Below, piece after piece: positions 1 through 9,808 of a DNA stretch of 64,000 nt. Under the pieces are notes generated by a model. That model saw only the letters and a list, made by a program, of their open reading frames with translations. It was not told the DNA's origin and did not search any database. The translations under genes were made by a program, and so were the position numbers. Origin of the DNA: Leucogyrophana mollusca (lineage: Eukaryota; Basidiomycota; Agaricomycetes; Boletales); contig MU266382.1 of the NCBI GenBank assembly GCA_021014945.1, positions 1 through 64,000 of the forward strand, written 5' to 3'. The stretch's first letter is position 1, and every line of letters begins with the position of its first letter.

Positions 1-93
1 CGCGGGAGGTGTCGGAGGCAGTACTGAAATGGGCGGGACCTGTCGGGGAGAGTTCGGGAGCAATGACAAGCAAGATAACTGATAAGCCTGCTT

Positions 94-151
94 AGATAAT
101 CTATAGATTAATCTGGAGATAAAAGCGTTATCTATAGATTATAGATTATCT
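94..151. repeat. imperfect inverted repeat, GATAA-rich
   Basis: The left arm begins AGATAATCTATA (from 94) and the right arm ends with its reverse complement, TATAGATTATCT (to about 151). Several GATAA words lie in it. It could be a hairpin remnant of a small inverted-repeat element, or GATA-factor sites; nothing decides between these. Confidence 0.5.
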
Positions 152-230
152 TATGCGACTGGGAAACGGCCTCACAAGTCACTGCTAATTGCCAGTGCAA
201 TTGCTGGTTTGCTGGTGCGCAGATAAACCA

Positions 231-278
231 TACTAATTAGCAACGAGGAAGCAAATGTGGTAACGTTCCTAATTAGTA
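231..278. repeat. perfect 10-bp inverted repeat
   Basis: TACTAATTAG at 231-240 is matched by its reverse complement CTAATTAGTA at 269-278, with a 28-bp spacer. No coding potential lies inside. Confidence 0.55.
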
Positions 279-724
279 ATGCTACCGGTGCCACTCAGGT
301 GCGAATTATTCACCATTTTTGAATTAAAAACCGCATTCGGACGAGCTGGACAAGGTTTTCGGAAACAGCTGTAGTAAACGCGTCCCAACAGGCACCACCT
401 GCGTAATTCCAAATATACACATCCTTCTTGAGCTCAGCACACCCTTGTTCAGAAAATCACTTTAAAAATGGCTAAAACTTTAGAAGATACACAGTGGTGT
501 ACTTGGAATGGTGAGATTATGATGGTGAAATGGATGAACGCGATAAAGGATCGAAAACAGATTATACAGCAAAGTCATACAGCACCTGCTTGAGAACTGG
601 CATACCATAGATGATTTATGGGTATGCCACACTCCCCGCACCCTCTCCGACGATCTTCTCTCGCGATGTACCTCCAACACCTCCAGAGTTGTCAAAGCCC
701 GCGGTCGGGTGCAGCATATCCGCC

Positions 725-1544
725 CTAAGTGGTTTCCCCTGGCGTTCGCGTGGCGTAATATGTCTCTAGCCACTTCTTCGCTGCTGCGTACTCGATCTTG
801 ACACTCGAAAGCAGTGGCTCTATCTTTGCTAAAGCCGCGGGTTTCGTCAATGGTTTCTCCGTCTCATCGTCTTTCATTTGACCGTAATGCTGGATCTTTT
901 CGCAAGTGGCCTGCACTTTGGATACACCAAGCGCTGCGGATGAACCCTTCAAGAAATGACCAAGCGATCCGAGCTCATGCAAATCATCTCCTTTACTGTT
1001 TGTAACATCGCCAACGTACGTGGTTAGCAAAAGGTTCTCGACATCGTGAAGACGAGAAACATACAACGCCTTCTCCATCTGATCGAACGTGGTCTCTGCT
1101 TGAGTGAAGTATGCATACGCCATATCCCGAGAGAACTCCAGGTCATCGTCATCCAACTCGAGTATCTGCTGAAACGTTTCCATGTCGATCACATCTGTAT
1201 CGCTTGACTTGAGGTTGCACAATGAAAGATATGATCAGCTGCAAGAGTCATGCATGGTAAACCGAGCGAGCAAAGCGAATGTGCGGGGACGGATATGCCC
1301 AGGTTCACGAAAGGCAGACAGAAGGTCATACCTCGACCGTACTTGATGCAGAAGGCTCAATCGGCTGCTCCGTGATACTAGATCGAGGCGTGGGTGACCC
1401 AGGCTCTAAAGACGCGGAACGGGATTTTGCGTCCTGTTTCTTGGAGAGTGGGGCTGTCGGCGAAGGTGGAGGGCGCTTTGAGATGTCCTCCAAGATACGA
1501 GGAGAACGGGGTTGCGCATTGGGTTCGACGAAGCGAGATGACAT
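725..1544 (-). CDS. YPD1: YPD1-type histidine phosphotransfer protein
   Basis: Model: complement(join(725..995,1065..1207,1332..1544)), 208 aa. It is the intermediate of the fungal multistep phosphorelay, moving phosphate from hybrid histidine kinases to response regulators of the Ssk1 and Skn7 type. The HPt helix bundle fills residues about 80-200. The signature LGSLGHFLKGSS is complete, with the phosphorylatable His at about residue 132. The N-terminal 70 residues are Pro/Ser-rich and look disordered. The first ATG that leads straight into the protein is at 1544; upstream frame continues without an obvious need. The intron 996-1064 has a GTATGT donor and a GCTAAC branch site, yet is 69 nt long and free of stops, so it can be read through. 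Removing it restores the usual spacing before the His helix. Confidence 0.9.
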
Positions 1545-1872
1545 CGAGGGCCCGAAAGACAAATCAGAGACGGAACAGACAGAGAATAGAATATTATAAG
1601 GATTGCCAGCCAAATGATCTTTCAGCCGGAATACTGGGTTGTCACTAAAAGTAGCCACTGATTATCGACCTCTTGATCAGCACTGAGCCGTTGCAGTGCC
1701 GCTGGCTATAACCAGACCCAAGACCGCGTGCACTCTGGATGACGTTCGACGGAACACTGCGCCCGTTTCCAAATTCCTTTTATTGCTTCCCTCCCTCCGA
1801 AAAAAATACATAAGATCACACAACTCCCCCCGATCCCGCGGTCCGGCCGACCCCCAGCCCTCGCCCACAGAC
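1545..1872. other. intergenic, upstream of YPD1
   Basis: This 328-bp gap lies between the YPD1 start and the 3' end of the next leftward gene. I see no conserved coding frame. It must hold the YPD1 promoter and the CoA-transferase 3' end. No clear TATA box is visible. Confidence 0.5.
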
Positions 1873-3628
1873 CTAAATCACGTTTTTGGAGCGTAATTGA
1901 GCTATTTCTTCAGGCGAGTACCCCAGCTCACCCAATACCTAACCGATTTCACCATGAGCAGATTACATGGGGGGTATACAGATCGCCTCACCTCATATGT
2001 ATGTTGCGATAACCAGGGTGGTGGATACCTCACCGGCATTCTCCTGCCATTGTAAGTAACGGGTGGTGCCACCATTCGTATTTTGCCCGCACGAGGATGC
2101 TATCTCGGAAATCAGTCCAGGTCACACGTGCGGATTCGAAAAACGTACATCGACCTCCACTGTGGATTCCCGAGCAATAGCCTGGGGATGTTCAAAGGTT
2201 TGCCGAATGTTGTTGATAGGTCCGAAGGGAACGCTGTGGCGCAATTAGTTGGAGCTAATTCCTCGGCGATGCCAACATACCCCAATCCTGTGAAGCGCTC
2301 AATCCAATACTCCCTGCTACGTTCTTTCAATACATTAGAGATAATCTCCACGAGTTCGATCCGATTGGCCACCCGTGCAGCATTGTTGGAGAACCTGCGG
2401 TCGTCCGCGAGTTCGGGCTTCCCAAGAATTGTCTGCGATAATAGCCTAAACTGTTCTGAAAACATCGGCACTGAATTTGATGATGTCGGCAGGGTGCACA
2501 GTACCTGCTTGTCATTGCCTGCTCCAATCATTAGATATCCGTCCTTGCAGGGGAAGACTTGATAAGGAACAATCGAAGGATGGGCAGTTCCGTGCCGAGA
2601 GGCTTCACGCCCCGCGATGAGATAATTAGAGGCTATGTTGGCTAAGCCGGCCAGCTGGAGGACATTTACAAGCCCCGAAATGAAGGGTAGAAAGATCTCC
2701 TGACCTGAGACTCGAATAGATTACAGTCGATCCACACCCCTTCTCCGGTTTGCTGTACCGAACGTAGGGCGGCCATGATTGCTCCATGGGCATAGAGACC
2801 AGTCATAATATCAGTCACAGCAACACCTACCTTTGCAGGTGCTCGATCGGGCTCGCCAGTTCTAACGAGAATCAGTCAAAATGCAGCATAGCTGGGTAGA
2901 AATTAATGGCACCAACATGTGCATCAAACCAGCTTCTGCCTCGATGACTACATCGTAGCCAGCTGCCTGTCGATATGGGCCGGTCTGGCCATAACCTATC
3001 ACGGCAGCATAATTAGTGCAAAGATTGACGATTCCATAGAGGTGAGAGATACTTGCCAGTTATTGACGCGTAGACGAGTTGGGGATTGAGCTTCTTGCAG
3101 TCGTCCCATCCAAGACCCATTGATGCCAGTTTACCAGCGACAAAGTTTTCCACCAGCACGTCCGAGGACTTGATCAATTTATAGATGATCTCAAGCCCTT
3201 CAGGATCTTTGAAATTGACGGTAATGGACCTCTTATTTCTGTTAACAGCCAGGAAGTACGCTGACTCCGCAGGCAAATGTGCTGCTTCCTGAGGTGCAAC
3301 ATTGCTCATAGGTGCGGACGGTGGGCTCCATGAGCCTACCAGTGCAGTTCAGTTCGGACGTGAGACTGAAACGACCTCACTTACGGGTATCATCTCCTCG
3401 TGCAACCTCTTCCACCTTGACCACGTCCGCGCCCAAGTCTGCCAGCAACATAGTGCTAGTTGGTCCTGCGAGGACTCTGGTCAGGTCAAGAACTCTAACA
3501 CCTCTCAATGGGGGCGGTATCCCCTTTCCAGTGGGTATGTTATGCCTGGTAGAAATTGCCCGTCTGGCGGGATATGCCACTGCAAACCGAGTAAGAACCT
3601 TGCCTGCATATCTTGTGCATGGAACCAT
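1873..3628 (-). CDS. family III CoA-transferase, SUGCT-like, mitochondrial
   Basis: Model: complement(join(1873..1938,1992..2099,2149..2233,2281..2450,2505..2654,2705..2861,2917..2995,3057..3335,3385..3628)), 445 aa. It belongs to the CaiB/BaiF family that moves CoA between carboxylic acids, closest in pattern to succinyl-CoA:glutarate CoA-transferase (human SUGCT). Visible blocks are [12 protein letters not shown] near residue 50, VENFVAG, the GYGQTGPY loop, [12 protein letters not shown] (its Asp matches the catalytic Asp of the family), and a C-terminal LRSKNVI. The first 35 residues are rich in Arg and hydroxylated residues without acids ([11 protein letters not shown]...), as in a mitochondrial presequence. 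This also supports ATG 3628. Intron 2996-3056 must use a GC donor (ACTG/GCAAGT) to keep the conserved ITGYGQTG frame. The substrate cannot be read from sequence. Confidence 0.88.
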
Positions 3629-3831
3629 GAAGGGTATATTCCCAATACGGAGTGAGGGTACGGGGTGGCGGGTGTCCTTACCGAGCAATATACACAAGAG
3701 GCGGACCTCTGGCACCACTGCTCTCTGCTTTCGTTATGGCTCGACGCTGCTAATATACTGTCCCTGCAGCTTCCAGCCGTGCATCACCGAAAATTATAAT
3801 CGTCTTGTGCTGAGCTTGCACAGACCCAGCA
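3629..3831. promoter_or_regulatory. divergent promoter region
   Basis: Only 203 bp separate the ATGs of the CoA-transferase (3628, minus) and the coiled-coil protein (3832, plus), so both promoters must share this stretch. I could not pick out a convincing TATA box. Confidence 0.45.
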
Positions 3832-5705
3832 ATGGGCTTTTTCTCTTCAAAGAAAGCCGAGGATACCAGTTTTCTCGACGATGACCGGTCCGTCGCACAG
3901 GTCATCCGTTCCCGATTCGTATGTGCCTTGCTTTCCATCTACATCACCTATCCGCTGATGATGTGTTGTTCTGCCACACGGAACAGTACGGCAAGTACAA
4001 AGGCAAGGAGCGCGAGGCCTTCTCTGGCGCTTCGTCCTCTCCCCAATTATCATACCCTGCACCCAGGAACATGTCCCCAAGGAATGGCGACCGAGACCCA
4101 GGTCATAGGGCACCCGGCAGTCGCGACCCACGAACCCCACTCAAACCCCTCGGACGGGATCAGGCAAAGGCTGTTCCTACTCCTCGCGCCCATACAGATG
4201 TCATAACGTGCGTATTCGAATCCGTGACTTGATGACGCCTTGACCCACCGTCACGAGCAGGACCACCCTGGCGCAGCGGCTCAACGAATTGGCTACCGCA
4301 AATTCACAAGGTCTGCTAAAGTGAGTGGTGCGGTCCGGCTACGAGCGATAAAGGCATATGGCTGAGCGGCAGACTATCACTATGATTGTTCAGTGACGAC
4401 GAATACCGCCTCCTACGTCAGAACATATTTGAGCGTCTGGCTAGTGGCAGCTCGGTCCCGGCAGAAACCCCAGTGGTTCCTGTACACTCTTCTCACTCTC
4501 ATAAACGTAAGCCTTTTGCTCACTTTCCTTCTATACTCCATATATATATAATGAATTATTATGTAGCGTCACATGCCCAATCCAGAAACAACGTTTCGAC
4601 TCAGTTTCAAGTCAAGTCTGGCCGCTCACCCTCGATTCGGTCGAAGTCCTCGGTTTCGTCGGCAATGTCTACGCTTTTCAGGCGTGGGAGCAGCCGCCGA
4701 ACGAGTGCCTTGGTGAACGATGGTGCAGGAAGCGATGCGTCGAGTGTATTCTCAATCAGCTCATCGACTTCAAACATGTTTCAGCGTCGTGCTATCCCAC
4801 CAGAGATGCGAAGTGACAACTTCACGTCAAGACTGGAGACCCCACGCGCTGGATATGATGTATCATCTTCCGCCTCACGAGGTAGCACCCCAGATCACAC
4901 TCCTTTCTTAGCCAGCAGTTCCTATCGTTCGATGTCGCGTAGTGTTCGGCGATTAGGCACTGCAACTCCCCCGTCGTCTTTCCCTGGTCGTGGCCCGGAC
5001 CCTAAACACTCGCCTTCCATACTGCCCGCAGATACGTCGCAGGATGACGATCTCAAGTCGTCTCACGATATTCGACGTGAGATAGAGTTGATGGAAGCAG
5101 AAGGGAGAAGGCTTTTGGATGCATTCAACGGCCTGGAGCTGAGTGCTCTGACACGGAGCCAGCAAAGGCCGGGGCACGCACCACCGCCTCGGTCGCCTTC
5201 CATAGCGCACCGACACAGAAATGGACAGTACGAGGACTCCTTCCTGACCGCAGGGCCGAGTACATCCGGGCGCGGGACTCCTCTACATGGCTCCGACAAT
5301 GACGGGCTGTCTATCCGGTCCAACACGTCTTATGGAACGTCACTTTCGCAGCCTCGGTCTCATCGTCCACAGCCATCCATACGAACAACGGCCCTGAGTG
5401 CACCAGTAAGCGCCAATCGGAAAAGGTCAATGTCTTCGTTGTCTTCGCGTGCGAGGACAACACCAGCTACATCTTCTCCAGTCCATTCACCGTCTCGACT
5501 GCGCAACATAGGCAGCGTATCGAGTGTGAACCTAGCAAAGTCTACGCACCCTGATGAGGATGCAGAACTTTCGGCAATGGAAACGGAGCTGGAAGACATC
5601 CGTAGAAGGAGAGGGGAAGTAACAGCCCGATACCAATCGCGACTGGAGTATCTTCGAGCGCAGCTCAAGGGTGCAGAGCTGCGAGAGAAGCTGCTGAGGA
5701 AGTGA
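3832..5705 (+). CDS. unknown Ser-rich protein with SHOCT-like motif and C-terminal coiled coil
   Basis: Model: join(3832..3918,3987..4207,4261..4320,4394..4506,4567..5705), 539 aa. I do not recognise the protein. The N-terminus MGFFSSKK is basic and Gly2 could in principle be lipidated. Residues about 100-140 read LAQRLNELATANSQGLL then NDDEYRLLRQNIFERL, which resembles a SHOCT-type helix pair and is split across an intron. The middle (about 170-470) is long, Ser/Arg/Pro-rich and low in order. The last 50 residues form a charged heptad-like segment (DAELSAMETELEDI... to LREKLLRK) predicted to be a coiled coil. This suggests a scaffold or oligomerising protein. Intron 4507-4566 is 60 nt and free of stops; the acceptor at 4566 keeps phase. 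Confidence 0.8.
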
Positions 5706-6028
5706 TGTATATTGGGGACCTGCCATTGGAGAGACAGGATACCTGTTCATTGAGCCATTCTATGCCTGACGTTGCTGTTGCATTACTTATACTGCTCTTT
5801 TATGCGAAACGCGCGTGATTTCTTGGTATAAGATGGGGGCCAATTTTATTTACATAAATAAACTGAGACGCCGACATTCCGAACTTGGATACCGCAGGGC
5901 AACAAGCGTTGTAAGCTTGTTATAAGCTTGTTACTTGAATTCAGCTTCATTCAAGTGGTGAGTTTGTATTAACGCTGAGGCCACAGCGAAAATACCGCAG
6001 GGCCCGTCGATATTCTGAGCGACGTAAA
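5706..6028. other. intergenic, VNX1 upstream region
   Basis: No gene seen. It holds a 12-bp direct repeat ATACCGCAGGGC (5889-5900 and 5992-6003), a doubled TAAGCTTGT motif near 5911-5930, and an inverted repeat CTTGAAT/ATTCAAG (5934-5940, 5949-5955). These lie within 150 bp of the VNX1 start codon. Confidence 0.55.
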
Positions 6029-9000
6029 ATGAACATTAACCAGCCTTCTGACGATGAAAGTCTGGGTATGGCAGCGGGTTCTACGCCCACGCCCACGACG
6101 CACGTCCCAACGCAGCTGCACCGCAGTCGCAGCCATAGTTCTCACTGGTCTGCCGCAGAGACCCCCACACACCATCACCAAGGAACATCCTACTTTGCTG
6201 TCCCACACCGTTCGGCTTCTCCCAATCCACGGCAGCAGGTTGTACGCAGCATGTCTGCGAGTTCATCCAAGCACCGTGCCAGGAGCAACAGCGCTAGCAG
6301 CTCTCGTGCTACCGCCAGAGCTTATCGAGACAACAGAGGAATGCTCAGCGAGGAGGACGAGGGCAGTGACGATGACGGTGAAGTCCGCGAAGGTCACTCG
6401 AATCGAGGCAAGGCTAGCGTTACCGCTGGCGACGGAGATGACGACGAGGAAGGCGAAAGTGAAGAGAGAGACGCCGAGGGAACAGACAGGGAAGACGACG
6501 ACCCCATCACAGTCAAAGATCGCCAATCGCTCATCAACGTCGAGCACCCCTTTGGTCTTCGTATCTGGAAGCCTGCGCTTTACAAGAAGTCGAGATCTGT
6601 AACCCGGCATGCTGACGCTGCCCTCCACTCTGTACCTTCCGCCCAAGCAGAGCGTCACCTCCTCCCCGGAAACATCTTCTGGGTGGTGTGCTTTGGATGG
6701 TGGTTGGCCGTCACTTGCTTCGCGGTCTCCGCCCTGCTATCCCTTGTCCCCATGGGTGGAAGACGCTACGCGAGCCTCGCCTTTGGGCTTGGTTGGTATG
6801 TCGCTTGGCCGTTCGGTAAGTATGTTGAAGGCGACAATGAGGCGGAGGGAGACGAGGAGAGTCGCACGCAGGAGCACGGCGAAGCGCACGGCGCCCGTGG
6901 CACTTCACTGTCAAGAAACTCCACTATCACTCCTGAAACCGCCAACCGCAACCGACAATCCTCCCCGCTGCGTGTCAGGGATTATGCTCGGACCGCCGAT
7001 GAAGCCACTGCTTTGCTCGCGACAGTAAACCAGCAGGCTTGCGCTCTCCCTTCCAAGTCGTACGGAGCCGTGCCTACTGGATCAAGGCTCGGCAAAGATG
7101 CACACAACGATTGGCTAGGTCGCGTCGTCTTCTGGGGTGCCTTTGTGATCATCATTGCGCCGCTCATGCTCATAACTTGCGTCGCATGTTGGGCTCTTAT
7201 AATCACGATCCCTATGGCAAAACTCAACTGGGCTCTTATCAAGTACATCTTTGCTGGACCAACGAAACTTCGTTTCTGTGCGGCACCCCCTGCAGTTGTT
7301 GTGCCGTCTCCCCACGCTAGTTCATCCACAACCCCGCCTGCGGATACAGTGGTCGGCTCTCCACCGTTCGAGTTCGCCGTCAAACACCCAAGGCTCTCTG
7401 AAGGTCAAGTCGCTCCATCTCACTCAGGCACTCCGACGTCCACTGTGTTACTGTGCGTGTACAGGGCGGTAGGGTGGAAGTACTACAAGTACACGATTGG
7501 AGGTGTCAACATCATCTTCGTCAACCTCCTCCCCCTCGTCTTCTTCGTGATATTCGATGGCTTTGTCCTCCTCCCACTCGTCGAACGCCGCGAAATTGGC
7601 GGCAAACACGTCCCAGCTTTCCTAGCCTTCATCGCGTCTCGGGCACTCATTTTCATCCTGAGTTTGGCCAGCGTCATACCGCTGTCCTACTTCATAGGGA
7701 TGGCAGTTGCCTCCATCTCTGCACAGTCATCCATAGGCATGGGTGCCGTTATCAACGCCACTTTTGGTTCAGTCATTGAGGTGATCCTCTACGCCATCGC
7801 TCTTACCCAAGGCAAGGGGCACCTTGTGGAAGGGTCCATCGTGGGGAGCTTGCTAGCAGGCGTGCTCCTGATGCCTGGCATGAGCATGTGTGCGGGTGCG
7901 TTCAGGAAGAAGGAGCAGAAGTTCAACGCGAAGAGCGCCGGAGTGACCAGCATGATGCTGATCATGGCCTTCATCGGCACCCTGACTCCCACGCTGTTTT
8001 ATCAAACATATGGCAATGTGAGTAGTATGATCGAACCATGTTGCTCACTGGTTGACGTGAATGTCAATAGTTCCAACTAATCTGTGGCGGGTGCCCCGAT
8101 AATACCGATGGTGCACCAGAGTGGAAGTGCGATCATTGCTATTACGAACACCCCGATCCTGTGGATGATCCTTTCTACCAGTCCACAGTCAAAACTTTGA
8201 TGTACCTCTGTGCCGCCATTCTCTTGTTTGTGAGTGCAACATGATCACAACCATTAAACTCGTCTAATAACCTAGCGACCAGTCCTACCTCATCGGGCTT
8301 TGGTTCTCCCTGAGAACGCATGCAACTCAGATCTGGCAAAACCCACAACAGCTCCTCCAGCCACTGGAACTGCCAATCTCTAACCGTTTGTCAACTTACC
8401 AGCGTCCCGGCAATCTCCCCACGGTCACAGTAAACACTATCCGCGAACCTCGTCATTTGCGCCACAAACGCAGCAATGTTACAAGCGCCGAGAGTGAAGG
8501 TCCATCCCGTTGCCAAACACCGGTCCCAAGGACGGCCGACCCGTCTGGACCTGTGAGCCCCTCTTCCGAAAGACGACCACCTGTTTCACCATCCCTCACA
8601 CGACGAGTATCATATGCCCCTCAAGTCGCCACTCAGAATTTTACTACACCTCTACTTGAGAGCGTGGACCTGGCTATTAAAACCAACAACTTGCAGCCAA
8701 TGCATCTCCCTGAATCGATGACCACAGACGATTTCACGCGCGCCGTCGCTGTAGCGACAGTCAGTGCTTTGCGTCATCAACAGAACCACGTCCTTTCCCC
8801 TGCTAGGTTGAGAGCATCCGCAGTCGTGACCGAAGGTGAAGGAGGTGGTGGAGGGCATGGTGGACACGAAGGGCCCGAGTGGAGCAGAACTACTAGTGCA
8901 GCGGTTTTGCTGGGGTGCACAGCGCTGTACGCAATTATTGCGGGTAGGTGCCACTATACGCGGTAGTTTTGAGTACAGTCACTGATTTGCTCTTTGCAGA

Positions 9001-9670
9001 ACTGCTCGTCGACGTGGTTGACGTGGTTTTGAAGGGATCTGGCATTGACGAGAAATTCCTTGGCGTCACCCTATTCGCCCTCGTCCCCAATACCACCGAG
9101 TTTATGAACGCCATATCATTTGCACTCAATGGGAACATCGCGCTCAGGTATGTTTTACAACTTCATCGATCTCCACGAAACGTTCGTAAGACGTACTGTT
9201 TGCAGCATGGAAATTGGATCCGCATACGCACTTCAAGTTTGTCTTCTGCAGATTCCTGCCATGGTTGCGTTCTCTGCGTGGTACGCACCAGAGAAGATGG
9301 GCGAAGTGGCCAACACCTTCACGTGCGTCTTCTTCATGATCTCATCTGACCCACATTTACATACCTATCTTAGTCTCGTTTTCCCTCGATGGGACGTCGT
9401 TGTGATCATTCTGTCTGTTTTCTTGATGACATATACTTACATCGAGGCGAAGAGCAACTACCACCGAGGGAGCATTCTAATCCTCAGGTACGCCTATCAC
9501 ACTGCTAGTCTCTGGATGGAGATGCTCATTGGCGACGGTGCAGCTACATCGTACTTGGATCCGGATTCTACTTCGCACCCCACGTTGTCCCAGGTCGGGA
9601 ACAGTTGGGGGTTCATTGGGAGACTCCTCTGTCCGCTCTTTCCCAGATATACTCGGCCTTACAATTATAG
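6029..9670 (+). CDS. VNX1: vacuolar cation/H+ exchanger, VNX1-type CaCA family
   Basis: Model: join(6029..8017,8071..8229,8283..8943,9000..9147,9206..9322,9374..9487,9544..9670), 1104 aa. It is a CAX-superfamily antiporter of the long fungal type whose yeast member exchanges Na+ and K+ for protons at the vacuole. Residues 1-180 are a Ser- and Asp/Glu-rich cytosolic tail. Membrane segments begin near 215. The first exchanger repeat carries SAQSSIGMGAVINATFGSVIEV and the second carries VPNTTEFMNAISFALNGN; these are the two alpha repeats that form the ion path. Between the halves lie a CGGC...CDHC four-cysteine loop and a Ser-rich loop of about 200 residues. The protein ends about ten residues after the last hydrophobic stretch. 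ATG 6029 is the first in frame. Which cation it moves cannot be told. Confidence 0.9.
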
Positions 9671-9808
9671 GGTGCACCCTTACTTACCCACATTCATTCC
9701 CGGAAGTATGGAGAACTCATAATCCCATAGCTGTTTGTGTCAGATACCGATACATATTGCATATCCTCTAACGTTACAAATGTCGCGACTGTGGAGTACA
9801 TCTTCATC

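Larger units (their letters stand above)
1..724. other. intergenic left edge, no gene seen
   Basis: No open frame here resembles a gene. The stretch is AT-rich and holds two imperfect or perfect inverted repeats (about 94-151, and 231-240 with 269-278) and several GATAA motifs. The right part would be the 3' flank of YPD1, which is transcribed leftwards. Confidence 0.6.

Noticed and set aside
3013..3309. Separate small gene [12 protein letters not shown]... on the minus strand.
   Set aside because: It is exon 2 of the CoA-transferase; SWSPPSAP just before the Met continues the conserved frame.
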